The translations under genes were made by a program, and so were the position numbers. DNA of 53,113 nucleotides, from the NCBI GenBank assembly GCA_027014125.1, contig JALWEI010000003.1, forward strand, positions 1-53,113, given 5' to 3'. Within the stretch, counting starts at the first letter, position 1. Each line of letters opens with the position of its first letter. Shown one piece after another: positions 34,279 through 43,240 of the stretch. Origin of the DNA: Acidilobaceae archaeon. Its GTDB lineage: Archaea; Thermoproteota; Thermoprotei_A; Sulfolobales; Acidilobaceae. Below the pieces are notes generated by a model that ran no database searches, had not been told where the DNA came from, and saw nothing but the letters and a program-made list of their open reading frames with translations.

Positions 34279-35292
34279 GTGGCCGAGGGGAAGGTAGTGC
34301 ACGTTCTGGAGGTTGAGGGGCTTAAGACCTACTTCTATACCCTCAGGGGGATAGTCAAGGCGGTAGACGGGGTTTCCTTCAACCTCAAGCGCGGCGAGAC
34401 GATGGGGCTAGCCGGGGAGAGTGGATGCGGCAAGTCTACTGTGGCATGGAGCCTGCTAGGCCTAGTACCTCCCCCGGGGAGGATCGTGGAGGGCTCGATT
34501 AGGATCGATGGCATGGATATAACGAAGATGACGGAGGCTGAGATAAGGGCTAAGGTAAGGTGGAAGAAGATAAGCATGGTCTTCCAGGGCGCTATGAACG
34601 CGCTCTCCCCCGTACACAGGGTTGGAGACCAGATCACTGAGCCCCTCATAATACATAAGGGGATGAGCAAGGACGAGGCCTGGAGCAAGGCGGAGAAGCT
34701 CCTAAAGCAGGTCGGCCTCAGCCCTGATATACTGAACCGGTACCCCCACGAGCTGAGCGGGGGGCAGAAGCAGAGGGTCGTCATAGCCATGGCCCTCATA
34801 ATGGAGCCCGACGTTATAATAGCCGATGAGCCCACCACGGCCCTCGACGTGATCGTGCAGGGCCAGATCCTCAACCTCCTCAAGGAGATAAACTGGGAGC
34901 ACGGAGTCAGCATTATCTTCATAAGCCACGACCTCAGCGTGATAGCGGAGGTCTCCGACAAGGTAGCTATAATGTACGCTGGGAAGATCGTGGAGATAGG
35001 CCCCGCGGAGGAGATCTTCAAGGACCCCCAGCACCCCTACACCCAGGCACTGATAAAGGCGATACCCAAGCTGAGGGGCCCCAAGGAGAAGCTAGCATAC
35101 ATACCAGGCCAGCCGCCCGACCTCAGGGCGCCCCCGAAGGGGTGCAGGTTTGCCCCCAGGTGCCCGTTTGCATGGGAGAAGTGCCACGAGGAGGAGCCTC
35201 CAGACGTCGAGGTGGGTAGCAACCACTACTCCAAGTGCTGGCTCAACCTGGAGGAGTACAAGGCTAGGCGGCTCCTGGCCGCCCCCGGCTAG
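34279..35292 (+). CDS. Oligopeptide/dipeptide ABC transporter ATP-binding protein (OppD/DppD-like), orphan
   Basis: 337-aa ATPase. Walker A GESGCGKST (about 47-55), Q-loop MVFQGAMNALSP, signature LSGGQKQRVVIAMAL (about 155), Walker B VIIADEPTTALD and switch ISHD. The C-terminal oligopeptide-HPY region has cysteines in CRFAPRCPFAWEKC plus a fourth in KCWL, as in DppD proteins that bind an iron-sulfur cluster. No permease, OppF or binding protein lies beside it. Probably leaderless. Confidence 0.92.
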   Translation: MAEGKVVHVLEVEGLKTYFYTLRGIVKAVDGVSFNLKRGETMGLAGESGCGKSTVAWSLLGLVPPPGRIVEGSIRIDGMDITKMTEAEIRAKVRWKKISMVFQGAMNALSPVHRVGDQITEPLIIHKGMSKDEAWSKAEKLLKQVGLSPDILNRYPHELSGGQKQRVVIAMALIMEPDVIIADEPTTALDVIVQGQILNLLKEINWEHGVSIIFISHDLSVIAEVSDKVAIMYAGKIVEIGPAEEIFKDPQHPYTQALIKAIPKLRGPKEKLAYIPGQPPDLRAPPKGCRFAPRCPFAWEKCHEEEPPDVEVGSNHYSKCWLNLEEYKARRLLAAPG

Positions 35293-35762
35293 ACTAGGTC
35301 TAGGAGGTCCCTCCTCGGCGGCCACAGCCTGATGGAGGGGTAGTACTTGCTGAATATGAGCCTCCCATACCCCATATTATAGTCGCTGATCACGTGGACC
35401 TCTAGCAGGTCGGTCTTGCCCGTCTCGGCTATGTACTGGCCCGCCAGCTGCTTGAGCACCGCGTTGAATGCGTACTCGAGCGCGGCCTTAAGGTCGCCCT
35501 CCAGGCCCCTGACCTCGCCCTTCACCTTTATGACTAGGTCTATGTCCCTCCCGCTGAAGTCGGCCACAGTCTCTCCCCCGCTCAGGTCTATATAGTGTAT
35601 CTCCTCTACGACGTCCCCCAGCATCTTGGCTATACAGGAGGCCACAGCCTCCGCTATGACGTACTTCGCCCTGGGCCTCCATGAGGGTAGCGAGGCCAGC
35701 TTCTTCTCCAGCTCCTCGCACTTGTCCATAACATTGGCTATCCTGCTTATCCTGAAAGACAT
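35289..35762 (-). CDS. Uncharacterised conserved-looking protein
   Basis: 157 aa, no named family recognised. It has a helical front (KCEELEKKLASL), then a beta-rich middle with SGRDIDLVIKVKGEVRGLE that resembles, but does not prove, the G-x-DIDL strand of nucleotidyltransferase-fold proteins. It ends in RLIFSKYYPSIRLWPPRRD. ATG 35762 is chosen over GTG 35771; GGGGTG lies upstream. It overlaps the convergent ABC gene by 4 nt. Confidence 0.55.
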   Translation of the reverse strand: MSFRISRIANVMDKCEELEKKLASLPSWRPRAKYVIAEAVASCIAKMLGDVVEEIHYIDLSGGETVADFSGRDIDLVIKVKGEVRGLEGDLKAALEYAFNAVLKQLAGQYIAETGKTDLLEVHVISDYNMGYGRLIFSKYYPSIRLWPPRRDLLDLV

Positions 35763-35926
35763 ACCGCACACCCCATCTCCGGGGGTTACAATGCTCTCCG
35801 TGGAGCCCTATGCCTACCCGGCTGGCCCTAAAGCATGGTGGGCTCCCAAGGGATATATGGGCTCCGTTTACATATGACTATAGTATAAGTTCAAGTCATA
35901 TTATAAACCGTATTACATGCCGTGGC

Positions 35927-37048
35927 CTAGAATCGGGGAGTCTCGACTACGCTCCACGCTATCTCCCTAGCCTCCTCTAGCCTCCTCCTATGCTCCTCCA
36001 TGAGGGCCTTCAGCTTGCCCCACGCCAGTAGCTTGCACTCGCCACAGAGTATCGAGCCGCTCCTACAGTCCCTGTAGATCTTTGCTAGCTCCTCGTCGCT
36101 CATCAGGTGGTACATATCCATATCATACACTGTGCAGGCCTCAGGCACGCCGCCAAGCCTCCTCTGCTCCTCCGCCGTCGCCCTCCCACCGGTGAGGGCC
36201 CTCATGAGCTTCCTCCTAGCCTCGGGGAGCGGGTCGGTCAGGAAGATCGTGGAGTCCGGCCTGCTACTACTCATCTTAGCCCCGTCCAGCCCCCTCTGCA
36301 TCTTGTGGTAGGTGCTAGCTGGCCTCTCGAGGTCTATTATGCCTCCCATCCTGTCGGCCAGGTCCCTGGTTAGCCTTAGGTGCGGGTCCTGGTCGGCCCC
36401 TACCGGGACTATTACATGCCTATAGCCGCCGTACTCCTCCAGTTGGACGTGGAGTATGTCCGAGGCCTGGGTCAGCGCAGCCATGATCTTCGCCGGGCTG
36501 AGGTCGCCGTAGATAGCCTCCATCTCGGCAGCGGTTACCTTACCAGCGAAGAGTTGTATAAGCCTGTAGTAGGGAGTGCCGCGGGCGGTCTGGAAGTAGA
36601 ACTCCGTCTTATCCGGGTCGAGGCCCAGGGCGATCATGTTGGCTATATACTCCTCGACTCCTATCCTAATCGCCTCTTTGCGGGGTATCCTCCTGACTAT
36701 CGACGCCTCGGCGTCTGCTATGGCGACGAAGACCTTGAACCCATTCCTCTGGTAGTAGACTAGCTGGTCAACCGTTAGCTTGTGGCCGAAGTGGAAGCGG
36801 CCGCTGGGCATGAACCCGGTCAGCACGGCAACCCTCTCTCCACGGGCCCTTGCCTCGAGAACCTTATCCAGATCCCGGTGGCCGAATATTATCCCCCTCC
36901 TCATGTGCACGCTGGGCCTCATACCAACCTTCTCCATGAGGGGGAACACAGTCTCGATCGGCTTGATCCCGAATACCTCCATTAGCCTCTTGTAGTCCTT
37001 GACCTCGAGCGTGCCCCAGGGGTCTATCCTAGGCTCCTCCCCTGCCAA
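35927..37048 (-). CDS. trpS: Tryptophanyl-tRNA synthetase
   Basis: Charges tRNA-Trp. 373 aa, archaeal/eukaryotic-type class I enzyme. The HIGH-equivalent is PSGRFHFGHKLT (about 80-91), and KMSSSRPDS (about 253) is the KMSKS loop. Also typical are VPVGADQDPHLRLTRD and the anticodon-side Cys pair in CGECKLL (about 335). The start is TTG 37048 with GGAGG upstream. Monocistronic or cotranscribed with the downstream-facing ABC-class ATPase gene, 51 nt upstream. Confidence 0.95.
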   Translation of the reverse strand: MAGEEPRIDPWGTLEVKDYKRLMEVFGIKPIETVFPLMEKVGMRPSVHMRRGIIFGHRDLDKVLEARARGERVAVLTGFMPSGRFHFGHKLTVDQLVYYQRNGFKVFVAIADAEASIVRRIPRKEAIRIGVEEYIANMIALGLDPDKTEFYFQTARGTPYYRLIQLFAGKVTAAEMEAIYGDLSPAKIMAALTQASDILHVQLEEYGGYRHVIVPVGADQDPHLRLTRDLADRMGGIIDLERPASTYHKMQRGLDGAKMSSSRPDSTIFLTDPLPEARRKLMRALTGGRATAEEQRRLGGVPEACTVYDMDMYHLMSDEELAKIYRDCRSGSILCGECKLLAWGKLKALMEEHRRRLEEAREIAWSVVETPRF

Positions 37049-37099
37049 GGCGTGTAGCCTCCGGGACTCCGTGGAGGCTATTGTTGGGTATATATTGTG

Positions 37100-38755
37100 C
37101 TAGCACCCGGAGGAGAAGCCCAGGCCGGGTAGCCTGTTGAGTATCCACGCTATATCGAGCCCCCTAACCTCGGCAGCCTCCGGCCCAACCCTGGGGCCTA
37201 GGACCTCTGTGAAGAGGCCCCGTGACAGCTTCTCCCCCAGCGCCCTGGCGTCGACGGGCTTGCCACACCGGGACCCTGCAAGCCTTACCGCTAGGCTTGC
37301 AGCGGTGGTAACCTGGCCCTGCTCCTCCAGCTGGCGTAGCGCCGCTAGGTTTACCCTATCCTCGAGTCCCCGGGCCTCTAGTACCTCGCCCCTGACCTTG
37401 TGTTTCTCAATCCTCACGGGCTTGGATATGGTCCTGGGCGCTGGCTTCTGGTATGTACCCTCCTCCGGCTTGTAGCCAGCCTGCTCCGCCACCCTCCTGG
37501 CCTCTTCCCTGTACCATGTGGCGTCCACGGGCCTGTACTCGTCCATTACTATTATAGTGTCTGCCTGTGAGAGTAGTGGTATGGCCCCGGAGGCTACTAT
37601 AACAAGGGATATGCCCGCCCTCTTCAGCCTCCCGGCAGCGTCTGCTAGTGTTATTATTGTCCTCTTCCCCGTCACCCTCTCGACCCACTGGTCCCTGTGG
37701 AGCGCGTTGGTAGCCGTCATGTCCTCGTCTACTATCAGCGCTTCGGCCCCCGCCTCTATCGCCTCCTGTAGGCTGGCGAAGAGGCTGGTGGCACCGCTGG
37801 CGTCGGTTGTGGTGAAGCACCTTGTATCCCTCCTCCCGGGTAGGTCCTGGATCCACTGTGAGAGGTCCACGCAGGAGACCCACCTGCCATTCTCGCTCTC
37901 GAGGGTGACGGCGTTCCTAATGGTTACAACCCTCTCCCTACCATCGCCCTCAACGTGGTTCCACACCCCGCTGGCTATAGCCTCGGCCAGCGTCGTCTTC
38001 CCGTGGAACGCGGGCCCCGCTATGACTGTGAGGCCCCTCCTGACCCCCATCCCCTCTACGCTAGAGCCGTCGGGGAGCTCTATCACAACCTCCAGGCTGG
38101 GCGGGCTCTGGAAGGGCACAGCGCCCTCCAGGGGCTCCCAGCAGCCGCCGCACCTGCGGGGTAGTATGGATCCGTTCCCGATGAATGATACCAGCCCGTG
38201 GCGTGGTAGGGCTTCCCGTATCCACTCCTGGACCCTCCAGTTGTATACGTGCCTCTCAACGGTCCTAGCCTCCATGGAGGCAGCCTCTGCGACCAGCTTG
38301 GGGATGCGGTCGAGGAGTAGCTCCCTCGCCCTGCCTCCTAGGATCCTCCTCCCCCTAGATGGCAAGCCTGCTCTAAGCCTGATGGCCGCCTCCATGGCCC
38401 CCTCCTGGCTCCTGCACATAGCCCCGCTCCTAGCGATGACCAGGGGGCTCGGCCTTGGGATGGTTATCGAGCCGCTTCCACCCTCTCCCATCCTCGAGGA
38501 GTACCTCGGGGTGAGGGCGTGGAGCCTCCTGTAGAGGAGGTCGCAGACTGGTATCGGAGCGTCCAGCGTATCCTTGGGGACCCGTAGCCCCACCCTGGCC
38601 TCGACTATGCTGGGCGGGGCGAAGGGGTCCCCCTGGACCTTCACCATCCTCAGCCTTACCCCTTGGGCCTCCCACTCCTGGCCCTCTAGGTCCTTGTAGG
38701 CCTTGTAGCCCCTGCCGTCTATCCTCCTGAGTGTGGCTTCTAGCCTGTCTGACAC
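37100..38755 (-). CDS. Predicted ATPase of the ABC class (COG3044)
   Basis: 551-aa ATPase with an unusual layout. The N-terminal 220 residues hold conserved Arg/Gly motifs (MGEGGSGSITIPRPSPLV, ILGGRARELLLDRI). The nucleotide-binding core has Walker A GPAFHGKTTLAEAI (about 240), DLSQWIQDLPGRRDT and Walker B ALIVDEDMTATNAL (about 325). This order matches the poorly characterised COG3044 family found in bacteria and archaea. It is soluble, with no membrane segment. GTG 38755 start. Its biochemical role is unknown. Confidence 0.83.
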   Translation of the reverse strand: MSDRLEATLRRIDGRGYKAYKDLEGQEWEAQGVRLRMVKVQGDPFAPPSIVEARVGLRVPKDTLDAPIPVCDLLYRRLHALTPRYSSRMGEGGSGSITIPRPSPLVIARSGAMCRSQEGAMEAAIRLRAGLPSRGRRILGGRARELLLDRIPKLVAEAASMEARTVERHVYNWRVQEWIREALPRHGLVSFIGNGSILPRRCGGCWEPLEGAVPFQSPPSLEVVIELPDGSSVEGMGVRRGLTVIAGPAFHGKTTLAEAIASGVWNHVEGDGRERVVTIRNAVTLESENGRWVSCVDLSQWIQDLPGRRDTRCFTTTDASGATSLFASLQEAIEAGAEALIVDEDMTATNALHRDQWVERVTGKRTIITLADAAGRLKRAGISLVIVASGAIPLLSQADTIIVMDEYRPVDATWYREEARRVAEQAGYKPEEGTYQKPAPRTISKPVRIEKHKVRGEVLEARGLEDRVNLAALRQLEEQGQVTTAASLAVRLAGSRCGKPVDARALGEKLSRGLFTEVLGPRVGPEAAEVRGLDIAWILNRLPGLGFSSGC

Positions 38756-38789
38756 GCCTATGCCCCCGCGCCTCGGTGCGGGGGTGGGG

Positions 38790-39599
38790 TTATATGGTGG
38801 AGCCTACCGCTGCTAGCGCTCTTCTCCTGGCCTCCTGGTATGCAGCCGGGTCTAGCTTGACCCCGTGTATGGCCTCTAGGTTCTCTGCCTCTATCCTTGA
38901 GAGGCCTCCGGGGTAGACTAGGCTTGCTACTCCATCGTGGCAGCCTAGGCCGGGTTTGGCCTTGACTGCCTCTACCCTCTCTCCCTTCATGCCTGCGTTA
39001 GCCACTAGTAGGAGTGTGGAGCCCGCTATGACTCTGGCCTCATCAACTTCTAGTAGCGTCTCCACCGCGTCGCCTAGGCAGAGTTGCCTTCCATCCTCTC
39101 CTATGTCTAGGAGGATCATGGTGTGGAGGCCCGCGGCGGTGTTCCAGTATATATACTCTGCTACGCTGTACGGCTTCACACCCCTCCACGGCCCAGGTAT
39201 GGTGACTATCCTCCCATACTTGTAGAAGTCCAGGCCAGCCACGGTCATAGCTGCCACGACTCCTGATATGCCGTGTATGATCCTGGCCTCCACGCCGTGG
39301 GATCGGGCTAGTGCTAGGAGGCTCACGTGCGTAGTTGCAATGAGGGGGTGCCCACCGGTCACCACGACAACTAGCCCCCTGGACGCTTCTTCTATTATGG
39401 ATGCCGCGCCCTCCTCCAGCTTGCTCCTGCTAGCCTCCACCGCGTCACCTGCATACCGCTTCACCTCCTCTACGAGCCTCAGGCCCGAAGGCATGGTATA
39501 CTCCTCGACGTAGACCCTGTCGGCCCTCCTGAGGGCCTCGACTAGCTCCATTGTGAAGTGGCCCGGGCCCAGCCCGGCTCCGGCTAGTAGTAGGGCCAT
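38790..39599 (-). CDS. dphB: Diphthine synthase
   Basis: S-adenosylmethionine-dependent methyltransferase that methylates the diphthamide precursor on elongation factor 2. 269 aa. It starts LLLAGAGLGPGHFTMELVEAL, has EEYTMPSG near 32, VVVVTGGHPLIATTH near 78-90 and HGISGVVAAMTVAGLDFYKYG near 108. The pattern and length are typical of DphB. ATG 39599 start; it lies 34 nt from the next gene in the same direction. No other diphthamide genes are in the window. Confidence 0.94.
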   Translation of the reverse strand: MALLLAGAGLGPGHFTMELVEALRRADRVYVEEYTMPSGLRLVEEVKRYAGDAVEASRSKLEEGAASIIEEASRGLVVVVTGGHPLIATTHVSLLALARSHGVEARIIHGISGVVAAMTVAGLDFYKYGRIVTIPGPWRGVKPYSVAEYIYWNTAAGLHTMILLDIGEDGRQLCLGDAVETLLEVDEARVIAGSTLLLVANAGMKGERVEAVKAKPGLGCHDGVASLVYPGGLSRIEAENLEAIHGVKLDPAAYQEARRRALAAVGSTI

Positions 39600-39642
39600 G
39601 CCTGGTCACCGGGGTGCTTGCCCTAGCGTACCCCCAGGGGCA

Positions 39643-40095
39643 TTATATCATACCATGCCGCCCCCGGGCCTCCCTGCATACTTGTATAGTTGTATGCCCC
39701 CTGACGGGTGTGCAGTGACCGTTGTAGTGCAGCACTAGGCCGCCCCGGGCTAGCCTCGACAGCCTATCCAGTACCCTAGGATTATCATCGTGCACCTCTA
39801 GTATGCACCCTTCCGTTGATAGTATCTCGAGGGCCCTCTCATACTTATACTCCTCCTCCGGCACGCCCCTCCCCCTGCCCAGTATTACATCCTCTACCAC
39901 CGCAAGGACTCCTAGGCTCCTCAGCACTCCGAGGACCTTGCCCCTATCCCGGGGAGGCCTCCCAGATAGTATGTAGACCCTCCCCATGCCTGCCGCCTGC
40001 CTCAGCGCCTCAACGCCAACCCTCCTCGGCTCCCCCTCACTATCGATAAGGACGCCATCGAAGTCGAATATGTAGACTGGGCATGGTACTTGCAT
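39643..40095 (-). CDS. Small HAD-superfamily protein
   Basis: 150-aa compact HAD hydrolase: motif I YIFDFDGVLIDSEGE (about 8-22), motif II ILSGRPPRDRG (about 43) and motif III EVHDDNPRVLDR (about 99). A cap domain is lacking, so it resembles type 0/IIIC HAD phosphatases acting on large or open substrates. It ends in a basic tail. The ATG at 40095 is divergent from ttuA. Substrate unknown. Confidence 0.78.
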   Translation of the reverse strand: MQVPCPVYIFDFDGVLIDSEGEPRRVGVEALRQAAGMGRVYILSGRPPRDRGKVLGVLRSLGVLAVVEDVILGRGRGVPEEEYKYERALEILSTEGCILEVHDDNPRVLDRLSRLARGGLVLHYNGHCTPVRGHTTIQVCREARGRHGMI

Positions 40096-40157
40096 AGGGT
40101 TATCACCTCCAAGGAGCCCCCGGCCCTTAACGTGGAGGCGCTGAGGGTGTATTATTA

Positions 40158-41162
40158 GTGGCCAGGACCTGTAGCGTCTGCGGCGTCAGGAAGGCAGTGG
40201 TATACCAGCCCCACACTGGTAGGAGCCTATGCAGGGAGTGCTTCCTGGAGGATGTAAAGCAGAGGGTCAAGAGGGAGGTTGAAAGGTGGGGCATGATAAG
40301 GCCTGGGGACAGGATCCTCCTCGGCCTCAGCGGGGGGAAGGACAGCTATGTTATGCTGGATATACTGGCCGAGATGCATGACCCCTCCAAGCTGGTCGGG
40401 GTCTCGATAATAGAGGGCATACCCGGCTACAATAGAGAGGAGGACATAGAGAAGATTAAGAGCCACGCCAGGAGGCTCGGAGTGGATGTAGTGATAACAA
40501 GCATAAGGGAGTACACCGGGCATAGCCTATACGAGATAGTAGCCAGATCCAAGGCCCGCGGCTCCAAGCAGTCCCCCTGCACATTCTGCGGGATAAGCAG
40601 GAGGAGGATCCTAAACATGTACGCTAGGATGTATGGGGTCGATAAGACCGCCACAGCCCACAACCTCGACGACGAGGCCCAGACAGCCGTGGTCAACATG
40701 CTCAGAGGCGACATAGTAGGCCTCCTACGCCAGCACCCCCTCAGCCCGCCGGTCAGTAGCGAGATAGTCCCGAGGATCAAGCCCCTACGCAAGATCTACG
40801 AGTGGGAGACCGCCGTCTACGCGGTACAGAGGGGGTACCCCCTACAGGAGACGGAGTGCATGTTCATAAACAGGTTCCCCACACTAAGGGCTAGAGTTAG
40901 GGAGGAGCTATACAGGCTGGAGGCGGAGAGGCCGGGGACGCTCCTACGCATCCTAGAGAACCTAGACATGCTCCTAGAGGAGCCCGCGAGGAGGCTGGAG
41001 AGGGAGGAGCTGCCGAAGTGCGAGAAGTGCGGGGAGCCGACGAGCTACGGGAGGAGGATATGCAAGCTATGCGAGATACTCGAGGAGGCAGGGGTGGAGA
41101 AGCCGGCATACACGCTCAGGCGCCCAACGCTTTTAACCAGGACCACCAGACCCAGGTTCTAG
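40158..41162 (+). CDS. ttuA: tRNA-5-methyluridine(54) 2-sulfurtransferase-like / TtuA-NcsA family
   Basis: N-type PP-loop ATPase that thiolates tRNA using a ubiquitin-like sulfur carrier. 334 aa. An N-terminal zinc finger spans CSVCGVRKAVV and LCREC. The PP-loop is LGLSGGKDSYVML (about 56-68), the catalytic cysteines are in PCTFCGISRRR (about 140) and TAHNLDDEAQT follows. A C-terminal zinc finger has CEKCGEP and ICKLC. The layout fits TtuA/Ncs6; the target uridine (54 or 34) is not decided by sequence. GTG 40158 start. Followed after 12 nt by rpl13e. Confidence 0.88.
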   Translation: MARTCSVCGVRKAVVYQPHTGRSLCRECFLEDVKQRVKREVERWGMIRPGDRILLGLSGGKDSYVMLDILAEMHDPSKLVGVSIIEGIPGYNREEDIEKIKSHARRLGVDVVITSIREYTGHSLYEIVARSKARGSKQSPCTFCGISRRRILNMYARMYGVDKTATAHNLDDEAQTAVVNMLRGDIVGLLRQHPLSPPVSSEIVPRIKPLRKIYEWETAVYAVQRGYPLQETECMFINRFPTLRARVREELYRLEAERPGTLLRILENLDMLLEEPARRLEREELPKCEKCGEPTSYGRRICKLCEILEEAGVEKPAYTLRRPTLLTRTTRPRF

Positions 41163-41174
41163 AGGGTGGCAGAT

Positions 41175-41423
41175 ATGACGGAGAAGCCCGAGCCCCCAGT
41201 GGCGATAGTGAAGAAGCCAAGGCTAGTCAAGCAGGGCCCAGTAGACCCCGGGACGAGGAAGGGGAGGGGCTTCAGCCTGGGCGAGCTAAGAGAGGCGGGG
41301 CTAAGCCCACAGCAGGCGAAGAAGCTGGGGATAAGGGTGGACAAGAGGAGGAAGAGCGTGCACCCATGGAACGTGGAGGCCCTGAAGGACTACCTCAAGA
41401 AGCTCAAACAATCCTCAAGCTAG
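41175..41423 (+). CDS. rpl13e: Ribosomal protein L13e
   Basis: Large-subunit ribosomal protein shared by eukaryotes and some crenarchaea. 82 aa from ATG 41175. The core reads GRGFSLGELREAGLSPQQAKKLGIRVDKRRK, then HPWNVEALKDYLKKLKQ, matching L13e. ATG 41175 is preferred because GAGGGTGG ends 5 nt before it; GTG 41166 adds three residues. It is transcribed with ttuA upstream, and its 3' part overlaps sfsA by 58 nt. Confidence 0.93.
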   Translation: MTEKPEPPVAIVKKPRLVKQGPVDPGTRKGRGFSLGELREAGLSPQQAKKLGIRVDKRRKSVHPWNVEALKDYLKKLKQSSS

Positions 41424-42133
41424 ACCCCATCCCCTGCACATTCATCAAGAGGCTCAACAGGTTCACAGTGGAGATCGAGATAGACGGCTCCACTGTGAAG
41501 GCACACCTAACCAACACAGGCAGGCTACACGAACTCCTAACCCCAGGCAGGCCCTGCCTCGCAGCCAGGATAAGGGGGAAGAGGCTCAGCTACCGGCTCC
41601 TAGCCCTCCTGCACCGGAGCGGCTATGCACTCATAGACACACTCACCCAGATGAGGAGCCTGGAGGAGGCAATAGCCAGGGGGCTAATCCCCTGGCTCAA
41701 GGGATGCAGGATAGCCAGGAGGAACCCACGGCTCGAGGGCTCCACTCTAGACTACGAGCTGGAATGCGGCCCCCATAGGAGGCTGGTTGAGGTGAAGAGC
41801 GCAGTCCTAGAAGGCCCCCGGTCCGAGTCCATGTACCCGGATTGCCCCACAGACCGGGGGGTTAGGCACGTGAAGGAGCTAGCCAGCCTGGCTAGGCGTG
41901 GGGAGAGGCCACTCATTATAATGGTGGCCGCCTTTCCGGGTGCTAGGTGCTTCAAGCCATACAGGCAGGGGGATCCTAGGCTCTACGAGGAGCTAGCCAG
42001 GGCGGTGAGGAGTGGGGTGGAGGTTAGGGCGGTTGGCATCTACATGACCCGTAGGGGAGAGGTGGTACTCTACAACCCTGACCTGGGCCTTTGCCCGGAC
42101 TTCCTGGAGGAGGCTATGGGCGGCGCCCCCTAG
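41366..42133 (+). CDS. sfsA: SfsA family nuclease/sugar-fermentation protein
   Basis: 255 aa, SfsA fold: a DNA-binding OB-like N-terminus and a PD-(D/E)xK-like nuclease core. Motifs: CTFIKRLNRFTVEIEIDG (about 24-40), KAHLTNTGRLHELLTPG (about 45-60) and VEVKSAVLEG (about 150) with CPDF-type end (GLCPDFLEEA). The first in-frame start codon compatible with the family is ATG 41366; the much longer frame back to 41018 is out-of-frame reading of ttuA and rpl13e. It therefore overlaps rpl13e by 58 nt. Confidence 0.88.
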   Translation: MERGGPEGLPQEAQTILKLDPIPCTFIKRLNRFTVEIEIDGSTVKAHLTNTGRLHELLTPGRPCLAARIRGKRLSYRLLALLHRSGYALIDTLTQMRSLEEAIARGLIPWLKGCRIARRNPRLEGSTLDYELECGPHRRLVEVKSAVLEGPRSESMYPDCPTDRGVRHVKELASLARRGERPLIIMVAAFPGARCFKPYRQGDPRLYEELARAVRSGVEVRAVGIYMTRRGEVVLYNPDLGLCPDFLEEAMGGAP

Positions 42134-43193
42134 AGTAGGCTAGGATCAGGGCTAGTGCTCCAGCCTCGAGAAGAGCCACCAGGGGGAGGGCTGCACTGTC
42201 TATGGCCGAGATGAGCAGGTTACCCACGGACCACCCCACACCCATGGAGAAGTATGCGACGCCGAAGCCCAGGCCGCGGGACCCGGGATCCAGGCTATCC
42301 GCGACCAGCGACCTGTACACGGACTCGAATCCACCCATGGCCACCCCCCAGGCCACCGCAAACGCTAGGGGGCTTCCATACCATAGCAGGGCCGTAGCCA
42401 GGCCGGCGGCGACGGGTACAATGGCTACAGTGGACGGGCCAGCCCTGTCGTAGAGCACACCCAGGGCCAGGGCGGATAGGGCGTCTACAAGCATAGCCAG
42501 CGAGTAGAGGTATGCCACGCCGCCTAGTCCTAGGTGGGCTAGCCTATATGATGCCTGCACCCAGTGCACAAACCCTGCCATGGCTAGGAAGCCAGACGCC
42601 GCTATCAACGTGAAGCCCCGGGGCAGGCGCCCACCGCCTCCTGGCCCCCTCTTGGCCGACTCGACCTGCGGGTACAGGCTGTAGGCCACCAAGAGTAGGG
42701 TTACCGCAACCAGCGCCGGGGCAGCGAGGGCTAGGAAGGCCTCCCTGAAGCCGTATCCCTCCCTGGAGGCTACTAGGCCCACCACCAGTGGGCCAGCCAC
42801 CGCACCCGCCTGGTCTAAGACCTCGTGTAGGGAGAAGGCGAGGCCCCTGCCTATACCCTGGGATACCTCTGCGAGTATCGTATCCCTAGCCGGGGCCCTC
42901 AGCCCCTTCCCCATCCTCTCAACAATTACTAGGGCGAAGGCTGCCTCCCAGCTTCCTGCTAGGGCTAGGAGGGGCACCGCTGCCAGGTTGATCACATAGC
43001 CCAGTATAACCATTCCCCAGTATGCCCTGCTTGTTGATATTGCATGAACCACAAGGCCCCCGAGTAGCCTGGCCGTGTAGGATACTAGGTCCCCGACAGA
43101 CACCGCCGCGGCGATTACTAGCATTGCATCCAGGTGCCTGAGGTATGGTCCTACTATGCTCCTAGCGCCCTCGTACGCCATGTCAGCGAACAT
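42114..43193 (-). CDS. MFS transporter
   Basis: 359-aa major facilitator protein with about 11 membrane segments, including LVIVERMGKGLRAPARDTILAEVSQG (loop 2-3 signature with KGLRAPARD) and a central basic loop (ESAKRGPGGGGR). The signature resembles MFS permeases of unknown substrate. From ATG 43193 the first segment is only partial: in-frame codons upstream encode VFILLALVS, the natural start of segment 1. No ATG, GTG or TTG exists before the in-frame TGA at about 43252. It overlaps sfsA by 20 nt (convergent). Confidence 0.82.
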   Translation of the reverse strand: MFADMAYEGARSIVGPYLRHLDAMLVIAAAVSVGDLVSYTARLLGGLVVHAISTSRAYWGMVILGYVINLAAVPLLALAGSWEAAFALVIVERMGKGLRAPARDTILAEVSQGIGRGLAFSLHEVLDQAGAVAGPLVVGLVASREGYGFREAFLALAAPALVAVTLLLVAYSLYPQVESAKRGPGGGGRLPRGFTLIAASGFLAMAGFVHWVQASYRLAHLGLGGVAYLYSLAMLVDALSALALGVLYDRAGPSTVAIVPVAAGLATALLWYGSPLAFAVAWGVAMGGFESVYRSLVADSLDPGSRGLGFGVAYFSMGVGWSVGNLLISAIDSAALPLVALLEAGALALILAYSRGRRP

Positions 43194-43240
43194 GGAGACG
43201 AGTGCGAGTAGTATGAATACCCTAGTGGCTACCCGGAGCC

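Noticed and set aside
41018-41365. Long upstream extension of the sfsA reading frame
   Set aside because: It is out-of-frame reading of ttuA and rpl13e, low-complexity and unlike SfsA N-termini; the family starts near 41366.
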